A stretch of 64,000 nt of DNA from an uncultured Coriobacteriales bacterium (lineage in GTDB: Bacteria; Actinomycetota; Coriobacteriia; Coriobacteriales; UMGS124), in the NCBI GenBank assembly GCA_934654475.1, contig CAKUFZ010000002.1, forward strand, positions 1 to 64,000, given 5' to 3'. Position numbers and translations under genes: made by a program. The notes beneath the pieces are model-generated. The model ran no database searches and was not told where the DNA came from. It worked only from the letters and a program-made list of their open reading frames with translations. This document shows positions 9,105 through 16,910 of this stretch, in pieces. The stretch's first letter is position 1. Each line of letters starts with the position of its first letter.

Positions 9105-9768
9105 CAGGATCGCTCCTCAGGATACGCACGCCCCTCACGACATAGATGAGGGCGGCCGCGACGGAAAGAATGCAACCGACATAGACAAGCCAGATACCCA
9201 TGCTCGTCGTGGCGGCTCCAAAGCCGGGAAGGAAAGAGCATTCGAAAAGGTTGAGACCGGGCATGGGGAAGAGGTCGAAGAGCAGTACGGAAAAGCCTGC
9301 CATGAGAATGAACGTGCAGGCCTTGCCGGTGTAGCACACGTCGGGAATGCGCCCGTGCTTCTTCATGAGAACGGCTCCGCCCACAAACAGCAGCGCATCG
9401 CGCGTCACCAGGTAGCAAACGGTCCAGGCGGGAATGCGTGAGGTGACGAGCAGGGCGATGACGCCGCTGAAGATGAGGACGCGGTCCATCACCGGGTCGA
9501 AGCGCTTACCGAAGAGGCTTACCTGCTTGAGGCGGCGCGCGAGCTTACCGTCGACCCAGTCGGTGCAGGCCGCGATGATGAAGAGCACCACGGCAAGAGT
9601 GTGATATTGCTCCTGGGGATAGAGCACTAGGAAACAGGCGGTGAGCACAAGACGGCACAACGTGATGAGGTTGGGAATCGTTGCCAACGTATGCAGGGGA
9701 TTGTCGGGTGTACCGGGTTCTGCCGTTGGGTCGACAAGGCCCAAACCCCGTGTGCGATCTTTTGACAT
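9076..9768 (-). CDS. CDP-alcohol phosphatidyltransferase family membrane protein
   Basis: A 230-residue integral membrane enzyme of the PgsA/PssA class. The full catalytic signature D-x2-DG-x2-AR-x8-G-x3-D-x3-D is present (DWVDGKLAR then FGKRFDPVMD). The hydrophobic segments fit the usual six-helix fold. It transfers a phosphatidyl group from CDP-diacylglycerol to an alcohol. A second enzyme of this family is fused to CinA at 12275-13456, so this one may use a different acceptor (inference). GGGAGAG lies 4 bases before ATG 9768. Confidence 0.85.
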   Translation of the reverse strand: MSKDRTRGLGLVDPTAEPGTPDNPLHTLATIPNLITLCRLVLTACFLVLYPQEQYHTLAVVLFIIAACTDWVDGKLARRLKQVSLFGKRFDPVMDRVLIFSGVIALLVTSRIPAWTVCYLVTRDALLFVGGAVLMKKHGRIPDVCYTGKACTFILMAGFSVLLFDLFPMPGLNLFECSFLPGFGAATTSMGIWLVYVGCILSVAAALIYVVRGVRILRSDPDAEQSNDAA

Positions 9769-9991
9769 GCTGCTCTCCCCTGCTTATGCCTGGTAAAAAT
9801 TCTTGGGATGCATTATACGAAAGCACCCTGCCCCTTTGGACGGGAACAATGCTGCCCTACGAAGTCAACGTGGGAAAAAATAGTATTCTACCTGCGTTGG
9901 TGTACACATCCGTATACCAACCTTACGGTAGTGTCATACGCGGCCTACAGGCTTCCCACATTGGCTGGCGATGAGGGTGATGCCAAGAACC

Positions 9992-10024
9992 AAAAAAGCC
10001 TGGGACTTCAAGAAGTCCCAGGCT
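9992..10024 (-). terminator. Terminator of the tRNA-Pro transcript
   Basis: A perfect 12-bp stem (9997-10008 and 10013-10024) with a 4-base loop is followed on the minus strand by a T run. It lies 11 bases after the CCA end of the tRNA. Confidence 0.9.
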
Positions 10025-10035
10025 CTCAGTAAACA

Positions 10036-10112
<77 letters not shown>

Positions 10113-10130
10113 TGCTCAAGTGCGTAGGTA

Positions 10131-10160
10131 ACTATATGTCATCTCTCCTTGGTTGGGCAA
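10131..10160 (-). promoter_or_regulatory. Candidate promoter of tRNA-Pro
   Basis: On the minus strand TTGCCC (10155-10160) and TATAGT (10131-10136) are separated by 18 bases. They lie about 19 bases upstream of the tRNA 5' end. This is a sigma-70-type match by eye only. Confidence 0.5.
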
Positions 10161-10229
10161 GGAAAAGCTTGCAATGTACCTGTTATCCACATTTTTGACA
10201 CAAGATGTCCGAGGAATGCGTTGGAACGC

Positions 10230-11009
10230 TTATCCGTCGGATGGGTCTTGCGCCTGTGCGACGACCTCTTTGGCGACGCGCAAAGAAAGCCCCGTAGCGA
10301 AGCCGCGCCCCATGAGAAAGCGAGCGATCTTCTCCGTTGGGTTCTTGGACGGTATCGCTCGCCTGCTGGCGGCAGCCAATGCCCGCTCGTACTCCCGATC
10401 CTGTGTGAGGCCGTCTAGGGCTTCTTCACCGGCATCTTCCAGCGAAAGGCCGAACCGTTCCAGTTCGCGAGAGATGCGAGCCTTGCCCCAGCCAGCCCGG
10501 GTTTTGGAATTGACAAAAGCCTGCGCATAGCGAGTGTCGCTAATCACACCACAGCGCCTGGCCTTATCCACCGCGGCTTGCGAAGCTTCTTTAGAGTACC
10601 CCTCTTGCACGAGCAGGTTGAGCACGTCCTTACCAGGGCGTTCCCTTGCGCTCAGCTTGGAACAAGCGCGCTCGAAGGCGGCCTGCTCCAAGGCCGTGCG
10701 GGCATATGCCTCGAAATCAGCCGCGTCTTCAAAGGTTTGGCGACCCGAGGCAAACACGCGTCGCGCGTTCGCGGGGATTTCCAGGTCATGGGTGGCCGTC
10801 GGGGTGGCGGCATCACCGTTGTGCGGCTCGTCGGCGAGCAGTTTGCAAAGAACGCGCCTGCCTTTGCAGGGGGATGAAGCATGTTCTTCCTCTTGCAGGT
10901 GCAGGCGCAAGGGTGCCGCCTGGGTATCAGCGGCACCCTTGCGTTGGCGTTGGTGGCGCTCAAGCTCGTCGAGAAGGCATCGCACACGCTCAACCTCGGT
11001 CTGCGCCAT
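10230..11009 (-). CDS. recX: Regulatory protein RecX
   Basis: A 259-residue modulator that binds RecA filaments and limits recombinase activity. The RecX three-helix repeats are recognisable in the second half (LVQEGYSKEASQAAVDKARR, GVISDTRYAQAFV, GKARISRELERFGL). The first ~90 residues are Arg/Gln/Ala-rich and variable, which makes it longer than typical RecX (about 150-200). It follows recA by 29 bases, the usual recA-recX order, and both are probably damage-regulated on one transcript. Confidence 0.88.
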   Translation of the reverse strand: MAQTEVERVRCLLDELERHQRQRKGAADTQAAPLRLHLQEEEHASSPCKGRRVLCKLLADEPHNGDAATPTATHDLEIPANARRVFASGRQTFEDAADFEAYARTALEQAAFERACSKLSARERPGKDVLNLLVQEGYSKEASQAAVDKARRCGVISDTRYAQAFVNSKTRAGWGKARISRELERFGLSLEDAGEEALDGLTQDREYERALAAASRRAIPSKNPTEKIARFLMGRGFATGLSLRVAKEVVAQAQDPSDG

Positions 11010-11038
11010 GGCACACCTGTTTCAGGTTGAAAGAAAGC

Positions 11039-12115
11039 CTAAGCGTTCTCAACAGGCTCGCCCACAGGGGCGTCCTCATTGGGAAGCAGGCCGATGGCCA
11101 CGCGGACCTTGTGGTCGATCTCGTTGCAAAGCTCGGGATTCTGCTTGAGGAAGTCCTTGGCCGCCTCGCGCCCCTGGCCGATGCGCTCCTGGCCGTAGGT
11201 GTACCACGAACCAGACTTGTTGACGATGTTCTCGTCAACGGCCATGTCAAGCACGCAGCCCTCTTTGGAGATGCCCTCTCCGTAGAGAATGTCGAACTCC
11301 GCCTGACGGAAAGGCGCAGCTACCTTGTTCTTCACGACCTTGACGCGCACGCGGTTGCCGATGACGTCGGTGCCCTTCTTGATGCTCTCGACGCGGCGGA
11401 TCTCCAGGCGCACGGAGGCGAAGAACTTAAGCGCGCGGCCACCGGTGGTCGTCTCGGGGTTGCCGAACATGACGCCGATCTTCTCGCGCAGCTGGTTGAT
11501 GAAGATGCACGTGGTCTTGGACTTGGAGAGCGAGCCAGCCAGCTTGCGCAAGGCCTGGCTCATGAGGCGAGCCTGAAGGCCCACGGAGCTGTCGCCGATC
11601 TCGCCTTCGATTTCGGCACGGGGCACGAGAGCGGCGACCGAGTCGATGACGATGACGTCGATGGCTCCGGAGCGCACAAGCATGTCGCAGATCTCAAGCG
11701 CGTCCTCGCCGGTGTCGGGCTGGGAGATGAGCACTTCGTCGATGTCGACGCCCAAGCGGGCGGCATAGCCCGGGTCGAGGGCGTGCTCGGCGTCGATGAA
11801 CGCCACGACGCCGCCCATGGCCTGAGCCTCGGCGAGAATCTCCAACGACAGTGTCGTCTTGCCGCTCGACTCAGGGCCGTAAATCTCGATAATGCGGCCG
11901 CGCGGAACGCCGCCGATGCCAAGCGCTGCGTCGAGCGCCAAGGCGCCGGTGGGGATGGACTCCACCGACAGGGCGTCGGCCGCATCGCCGAACTTCATGA
12001 TGGATCCCTTGCCGAAGCGCTTCTCAATCTCGCTCGTCGTGAGCTCGATCATCTTGGTGCGCTCGTCGCCCTCGGTACGGGCGTGAATCTCCTTGGAGAC
12101 TGAAGACTTTGCCAT
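11039..12115 (-). CDS. recA: Recombinase RecA
   Basis: A 358-residue DNA strand-exchange ATPase and LexA co-protease. The Walker A motif GPESSGKT is at residues 80-87, followed by the conserved VAFIDAEHALDP, VIVIDSVAAL and INQLREKIGVMFGNPETTTGG. Length and sequence are standard, with no intein or gap. It lies between the pgsA-cinA fusion and recX. I did not find a clear LexA box in the 159 bases upstream. Confidence 0.98.
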   Translation of the reverse strand: MAKSSVSKEIHARTEGDERTKMIELTTSEIEKRFGKGSIMKFGDAADALSVESIPTGALALDAALGIGGVPRGRIIEIYGPESSGKTTLSLEILAEAQAMGGVVAFIDAEHALDPGYAARLGVDIDEVLISQPDTGEDALEICDMLVRSGAIDVIVIDSVAALVPRAEIEGEIGDSSVGLQARLMSQALRKLAGSLSKSKTTCIFINQLREKIGVMFGNPETTTGGRALKFFASVRLEIRRVESIKKGTDVIGNRVRVKVVKNKVAAPFRQAEFDILYGEGISKEGCVLDMAVDENIVNKSGSWYTYGQERIGQGREAAKDFLKQNPELCNEIDHKVRVAIGLLPNEDAPVGEPVENA

Positions 12116-12274
12116 GTCGATTCCTTCTCGTTATGGGCCGTGCGGGTTGCGTTCCCGTTCGTCGCCACGCAATTCTGCCACGCATCGCTGGCAGGTTCCA
12201 TCATGGCGACAAGTTTTTGGTCACGCGCGGGCGTGACGATCCTGTGACGTATGTGACGCGCAGGGCGTGCGGTT

Positions 12275-13456
12275 CTAGTTGGCGCTCCTGCTCATGTGCT
12301 CCATGAGCATTTCGAGTGCCTTGTCCACGGCTTGTGCGCGCACCTGGGCGCGGGAACCCTCAAAGATGCAGCGCTGGCTTGTCACCGTGCCGTCAGGACA
12401 GGCCAAGCCCAGGCAGACGCAGCCCAGGGGAGCCTGCGGAGTTGCCCCGCCAGGTCCGGCGACACCGGTCGCGCTGAGGGCGTAGTCGGCTCCCAGGCGC
12501 TTCTTGGCGCCAAGGGCCATGGCGCGTGCCGTCTCTTCGGAAACGACGCCGTCACGCTCCACCTGCTCGGGGTTGAGGCCCAAGGCGCGGACCTTTTCGT
12601 CCACCGTATAGGTGACGGCGCCACCGCGCACGACCGACGACGAACCGGGCTGCGAGGTGAGGGCTGCGCAGACAAGGCCACCCGTGCACGATTCAGCCGT
12701 GCAAACGCTCAGGCCTTTTTCGGTCAAACCCGCGAGGACCTCTCGGGCAAGCGGATGGTCGCCCTCGACCGTGCCCCAAGCAAAAGCGAGATTGTTGGAA
12801 ACCTTCTCAGCCTGCTCCTGCCCTTCAGCCTTGGCCGGGGTCGCCGCAAGCAGCGGCCAAGCCTTGGCGAAGTAATCCACCATCGAGGCAATGGTGAAGA
12901 AGACGGCCACAAGCATCAGGGCCCATGCAAACACGCGAAACCACGTGAGCGCAGCCACGATGGGCGACACCATGAGGATGAACAGGCAGATGGCAACCAT
13001 GGTGGTCGCGGTCTTGATCTTGCCGAGAATAGATGCCGAGACGACGACGCCGGCCGAGGCCACAAGCATGCGAAGGCCGCTCACGAGCATCTCGCGGGCA
13101 ACGATTACAATGGGGACCCAGCTGCTCAAAAGACCCAGCTGCACAAGGCACAGAAGCGCCGCCACAACGAGGATTTTGTCGGCAATGGGGTCGATGAACT
13201 TGCCGAAGACGGTCACCTCGTTGCGCGAACGTGCCAGGTAACCGTCGAGCGTGTCCGTCAGGCAGATGAGGCCGAACACGACGAGGGAGACCACCGCGCG
13301 CACGGTGAGGCCCATCGGGTCGGTCCCAAACAGGCATTGCTCCCATGGTGTGAGCAGCGCAATGACGAAGACCGGGATGAACAGTATTCGAATGACCGTA
13401 ACGATGTTGGCCGGCGTCCACTCGATGCCGCCATACACCTTGTTAGGCTTGGACAT
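12275..13456 (-). CDS. Phosphatidylglycerophosphate synthase fused to CinA-type NMN amidohydrolase
   Basis: A single 393-residue frame joins two enzymes. Residues 1 to about 205 are a membrane CDP-alcohol phosphatidyltransferase (PgsA type) with DTLDGYLAR and FGKFIDPIADK. After an Ala/Glu-rich linker, about 230-393 is the CinA C-terminal domain (PncC-type NMN deamidase) with AESCTGG and TGVAGPGG. In many bacteria pgsA and cinA are separate adjacent genes just upstream of recA, so the fusion keeps the conserved order. The N-terminal MoCF-like half of full CinA is absent. The first half would act in phospholipid synthesis at the membrane and the second in pyridine-nucleotide salvage. Confidence 0.9.
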   Translation of the reverse strand: MSKPNKVYGGIEWTPANIVTVIRILFIPVFVIALLTPWEQCLFGTDPMGLTVRAVVSLVVFGLICLTDTLDGYLARSRNEVTVFGKFIDPIADKILVVAALLCLVQLGLLSSWVPIVIVAREMLVSGLRMLVASAGVVVSASILGKIKTATTMVAICLFILMVSPIVAALTWFRVFAWALMLVAVFFTIASMVDYFAKAWPLLAATPAKAEGQEQAEKVSNNLAFAWGTVEGDHPLAREVLAGLTEKGLSVCTAESCTGGLVCAALTSQPGSSSVVRGGAVTYTVDEKVRALGLNPEQVERDGVVSEETARAMALGAKKRLGADYALSATGVAGPGGATPQAPLGCVCLGLACPDGTVTSQRCIFEGSRAQVRAQAVDKALEMLMEHMSRSAN

Positions 13457-13468
13457 GCTTTGCCTCGC

Positions 13469-14812
13469 TTATCGCACGATGTGACCAAAGAGCTCGTAGC
13501 ACACCGACTCGTCAATCTGCACGTCGACGAACTCGCCCATGGCGACGTCGACGGGTCCGAGATGCACCACGCCGTCGGAGTCGGGCGCCTGGAAGTAGGT
13601 GCGGCCCAGGATGTCGAGCTGGCCCTCGTCGTCTTCCTCGTGGGCGTCGACGAGCACACGGACGACCTGGCCCACATGCTTGGCGGCGCTGGCAAAGCCG
13701 TACGTCTCGGCAATGTCGACCATCTGCTGCTCGCGGTCGTGCTTGACGTCCTCATCGACCTGGTCGGCCATGCCGGCTGCCTCGGTGCCGTCCTCCTGCG
13801 AGTAGGCAAAGACGGAGCAGTAGTCGAACTCGGCCTTCTCGATGAACTCGACGAGCTCTTCGAACTGTTCCTCGGTCTCACCAGGGAAGCCCACGAGCGC
13901 GGTCGTGCGCAGCGTGATGCCGGGCACCTCGCGGCGCAGGCGCGCGACCATCTCGAGGAACTCGGAGGTGCAGCCGGTACGGTTCATGTTCTTGAGGACC
14001 TCGGCATTGCTGTGCTGCAGCGGGATGTCGATGTACTTGACGACCTCCGGGGTGTCGCGGATGGCCGCGACGAGCTCGTCGGTGAGGCCCTCGGGCTGAA
14101 GGTAGAGCACGCGCACCCAGCCGCCGTAGGGACGTACCTCCTGAGCCACGGCCTGCAAGAGCCACGCCAGGTTGTGGTCGCCGGGCAGGTCATGGCCCCA
14201 GATGCCGGTGTCCTGGCCGATGAGGACGATCTCACGCACACCGCCTTCGAGCAGATGGCGCACCTCGGAGAGGATGACGTCGGCCTCACGCGAGAAATAG
14301 CGGCCGCGAATGTAAGGGATGGCGCAGAAGGAGCAGAACCTGTCGCAGCCATCGGAAATCTTCACGTAGGCGAAGGCGGCCTGAACCGTACGAACGACCC
14401 CGGGGGCCTCCTGGGTGCACTCCTCCACGCCGAGCACGCGCTTGAGGACCGAGCAGATCTCGTCTTCGCGCTTGCAGGGGACGAAGGCCGCCACGTCGGG
14501 CATCTCATGCTCGATCTCGTCGCCGTAGCGGGCGGGGATGCAGCCGGCCATGACGATGGGACAGGTAATGCCGTCCTCAAGTTTCTCCGCCACGAGGGAG
14601 AGCGTCGTCTCGATGCCCTCCTCCACGGCGCTCATGAGAAACGAGCACGTGTTGACGATGATGACGTCGGCGTTGTCAGGGTCGTCGATGACCTCGAGCT
14701 GAGTGTCGGCGTCGATGAGTGCTCTCATGCGGTCGCTGTCGACCTCGTTCTTGGCGCAGCCCAGCGTGATGAAAGCGACGTTTTTGGTGGTGTTGGTTTG
14801 CATATGTTGCAT
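13469..14812 (-). CDS. rimO: Ribosomal protein uS12 methylthiotransferase RimO
   Basis: A 447-residue radical-SAM enzyme that methylthiolates an Asp of ribosomal protein S12. The UPF0004 domain has the three cluster cysteines (TLGCAKN, VNTCSF, AGCIPARYG). The radical-SAM motif is CDRFCSFC, followed by AIPYIRGRYFSR as in RimO. A TRAM domain ends the protein. ATG 14812 lies 2 bases after GGAAGG and ATG 14803 lies 11 bases after it, so the exact start is uncertain. It sits 16 bases after yajQ. Confidence 0.93.
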   Translation of the reverse strand: MQHMQTNTTKNVAFITLGCAKNEVDSDRMRALIDADTQLEVIDDPDNADVIIVNTCSFLMSAVEEGIETTLSLVAEKLEDGITCPIVMAGCIPARYGDEIEHEMPDVAAFVPCKREDEICSVLKRVLGVEECTQEAPGVVRTVQAAFAYVKISDGCDRFCSFCAIPYIRGRYFSREADVILSEVRHLLEGGVREIVLIGQDTGIWGHDLPGDHNLAWLLQAVAQEVRPYGGWVRVLYLQPEGLTDELVAAIRDTPEVVKYIDIPLQHSNAEVLKNMNRTGCTSEFLEMVARLRREVPGITLRTTALVGFPGETEEQFEELVEFIEKAEFDYCSVFAYSQEDGTEAAGMADQVDEDVKHDREQQMVDIAETYGFASAAKHVGQVVRVLVDAHEEDDEGQLDILGRTYFQAPDSDGVVHLGPVDVAMGEFVDVQIDESVCYELFGHIVR

Positions 14813-14828
14813 GGCCTTCCGGCGACTC

Positions 14829-15329
14829 TTAGCGATAGTTGGTGAACTGGAGGGGCTGACCGTAGTCCTGCTCGCGCAGGAAGGCGATGACGGCCTGAAG
14901 GGCGTCCTTGCTCGGCGAGGAGACCTTGAGCTTGTCGCCCTCGACGGTCACCTTGACCTTGAACTTCGCGTCGCGCACATCCTTGCTGATCTTCTTGGCA
15001 AGCTCCTGCTCGATGCCCTGCACCACGGTGCCGATGACGCGCACGGTACCGGCGCTTGCAGGCTGGGGGTCGCCAAAGGAGACGGAGGACAGGTCGACCT
15101 TGCGACGGACGAGGCGCGTCTGGAAGACGTCGATGACCTGGGAGGCAACGAACTCGGAGGGTGCCTGCACGGTCACAACGCCCTTGGCCTTGTCAAGCTC
15201 GATGGTGGCGTGGGAGTCCTTGAGGTCGTAGCGCTGCACGAGCTCCTTGGTCGTCTGCTGGTAGGCGTTGTCGACCTCCTGCATGTCGACTTCGGAAACG
15301 ACGTCGAAGCTGCTGTCTTTGGATGCCAT
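14829..15329 (-). CDS. yajQ: YajQ/DUF520 family nucleotide-binding protein
   Basis: A 166-residue cytoplasmic protein with the family start SSFDVVSEVD and the conserved YDLKDS, RRKVDLSSVSFG and GDKLKVSSPSKD blocks of the duplicated ferredoxin-like fold. Members bind nucleotides, and some have been reported to bind cyclic di-GMP. The role in this organism is unknown. It lies between a rodZ-like gene and rimO in a minus-strand row. Confidence 0.93.
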   Translation of the reverse strand: MASKDSSFDVVSEVDMQEVDNAYQQTTKELVQRYDLKDSHATIELDKAKGVVTVQAPSEFVASQVIDVFQTRLVRRKVDLSSVSFGDPQPASAGTVRVIGTVVQGIEQELAKKISKDVRDAKFKVKVTVEGDKLKVSSPSKDALQAVIAFLREQDYGQPLQFTNYR

Positions 15330-15392
15330 GTGTCTCTCCTTGTTTCAGGGGGCCATGCGCCCCAATCGGTCAATCAATAGGATGCAAAGGCG

Positions 15393-16910
15393 TTAACCCT
15401 CGTATGAGTCGTCTTCGCCGTAATAGCCGGAATCGTCGTACGAGCCGTAGTCGCTGTAATCCGTGTCGTCGGTCCACTCGTCTTGAGACGGATCGTACTC
15501 GTCCGACCCGTCCTGCGAAGCGGTGTCGGCGGGAGGATCGGGGGCCCACTGGTCTTCGGGAACCGTGGCATTGAGCACGTACGTACCGTTCGAGATGGTA
15601 GGCGTGACGGAAGTGCCGTTGATGGCAATCGAGACGCCGGTGGAGTCGCTCAACGTCACGGCAAGGGTGCGTCCAATCGTCCATTCCTGCGTGGACCCAG
15701 CTTCCAGGTTGCCCGCATACACGGCGTTGCCGTCGACGTAGACCTCCGCCCAAACAGAGTTTGCCGCGTCGGCTGCAAAGGCAAGCGAGACCTTGGAGTT
15801 CACGGGAATGGCAGTGAGGTCGATGCCGGAGGGATTGAGCTTCGTCGTGTCGACGATCGTGCCTGGCTGAGCCGTTTGATTCGTGCCGGCCACGCTCGTG
15901 ACGGGAATGGAGCTGTTGCCCTGCGACTGGGACGCCTTGTTCGTGCACGACGTGGCAGCCACGGCTATCACCACAACGAGCACGATGGCAATGACGCCCA
16001 CAAGAATGAGCATGACGCGCCTGTCGGCCATGATGGTCTGGAGGATGCCCTGGAGCACTTCCGAAACACTCTGCTGTGTGGCATGCGTCGTTTGGTTGCG
16101 TCCTCCCGACCTGCCGCCGCTGCCTCCCTCATACCCGCTGTCGACGTCGAGCGGCTGGGCAGTCTCGCGAGGACGGGAGCTTGGACGCTGGCCCTGATAT
16201 GAACCGGCTGCGGCAGCGCCCGAACCCGTGCGCCTGCCAGCGGTGCCATAGGAGCCCGGCCTCGCCGTATCCTGTCGCGTTCGAAAATCGGTATAACGGC
16301 CGGGCTCGGACTCAAAGCCGGTGTGACCAGGCTGTCTGTTCCTGCTTGCAGGGGCCTCATAGCGACCAGGGGTCGGCGTGCTTGTACGGGCCGGCGAGGT
16401 GGGACGGCCATATGTGCCGCGGCTGTCCGTTCCGCGCTGGGCACGCGCCTCTGATGAGGCGGACCTTGTGGGCGTGCGCATGGCCGAGGAGGCACTTTGC
16501 GACCTGGCAGTCTGAGACAGTCGGGTGTCCTGGCGGTAGCCGGCGCGCTGATCGGACCGGGTGTCGCGCCGGCGCTCGTCTTGACGTGACGCGTCGCGCG
16601 AAGAGGCCTGCTGGAAGCGTTCGTCCTGACGGGCATAGCCCTGCTGGCGTGCCTCATATTCGGCAAGCTGCTCGTCGAAGGCGCGCAAGACCTCGGAAGT
16701 GTTGAGGCCCAGGTAGCGAGCGTACGACCCCATCGAGGCGCGTGCATAGCCCTTGGGGGGCATGGCGTCGAAGTCGGTGTACTCGAACGCCTCGATGACG
16801 TGGCGGCGCAGCTTCGTGGCTTCGGCGGCTTTATCGATTGACAGGCCAAGCTCCTTGCGGCGTTTGGCCAGAAGGTTTCCGATGGGCTGCATGTTCGGCA
16901 TCTTCTGCAT
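15393..16910 (-). CDS. RodZ-like helix-turn-helix membrane protein
   Basis: A protein of about 505 residues. An N-terminal XRE-type helix-turn-helix (about 8-75: LAKRRKELGLSIDKAAEATK, RRHVIEAFE, KGYARASMGSYARYLGL) is followed by ~210 residues of Arg/Ser/Gln-rich disorder, one transmembrane helix (about 297-320) and a periplasm-side beta domain (DUF4115-like) ending in an acidic Tyr/Asp-rich tail. RodZ proteins couple MreB to the wall-elongation machinery. I cannot tell whether MreB exists here. ATG 16910 overlaps the ftsK TGA, and a GTG at 16913 is also possible. Coupling to ftsK suggests co-expression. Confidence 0.8.
   Translation of the reverse strand: MQKMPNMQPIGNLLAKRRKELGLSIDKAAEATKLRRHVIEAFEYTDFDAMPPKGYARASMGSYARYLGLNTSEVLRAFDEQLAEYEARQQGYARQDERFQQASSRDASRQDERRRDTRSDQRAGYRQDTRLSQTARSQSASSAMRTPTRSASSEARAQRGTDSRGTYGRPTSPARTSTPTPGRYEAPASRNRQPGHTGFESEPGRYTDFRTRQDTARPGSYGTAGRRTGSGAAAAGSYQGQRPSSRPRETAQPLDVDSGYEGGSGGRSGGRNQTTHATQQSVSEVLQGILQTIMADRRVMLILVGVIAIVLVVVIAVAATSCTNKASQSQGNSSIPVTSVAGTNQTAQPGTIVDTTKLNPSGIDLTAIPVNSKVSLAFAADAANSVWAEVYVDGNAVYAGNLEAGSTQEWTIGRTLAVTLSDSTGVSIAINGTSVTPTISNGTYVLNATVPEDQWAPDPPADTASQDGSDEYDPSQDEWTDDTDYSDYGSYDDSGYYGEDDSYEG

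Noticed and set aside
12220..12237. Inverted repeat GTCACGC/GCGTGAC after the pgsA-cinA gene
   Set aside because: The stem is short and neither strand has a T run, so I do not call it a terminator or operator.
12296..14845. An 849-codon plus-strand open frame across cinA and rimO
   Set aside because: It is antisense to two recognised genes, with a His/Arg/Asp-biased composition and no motifs.
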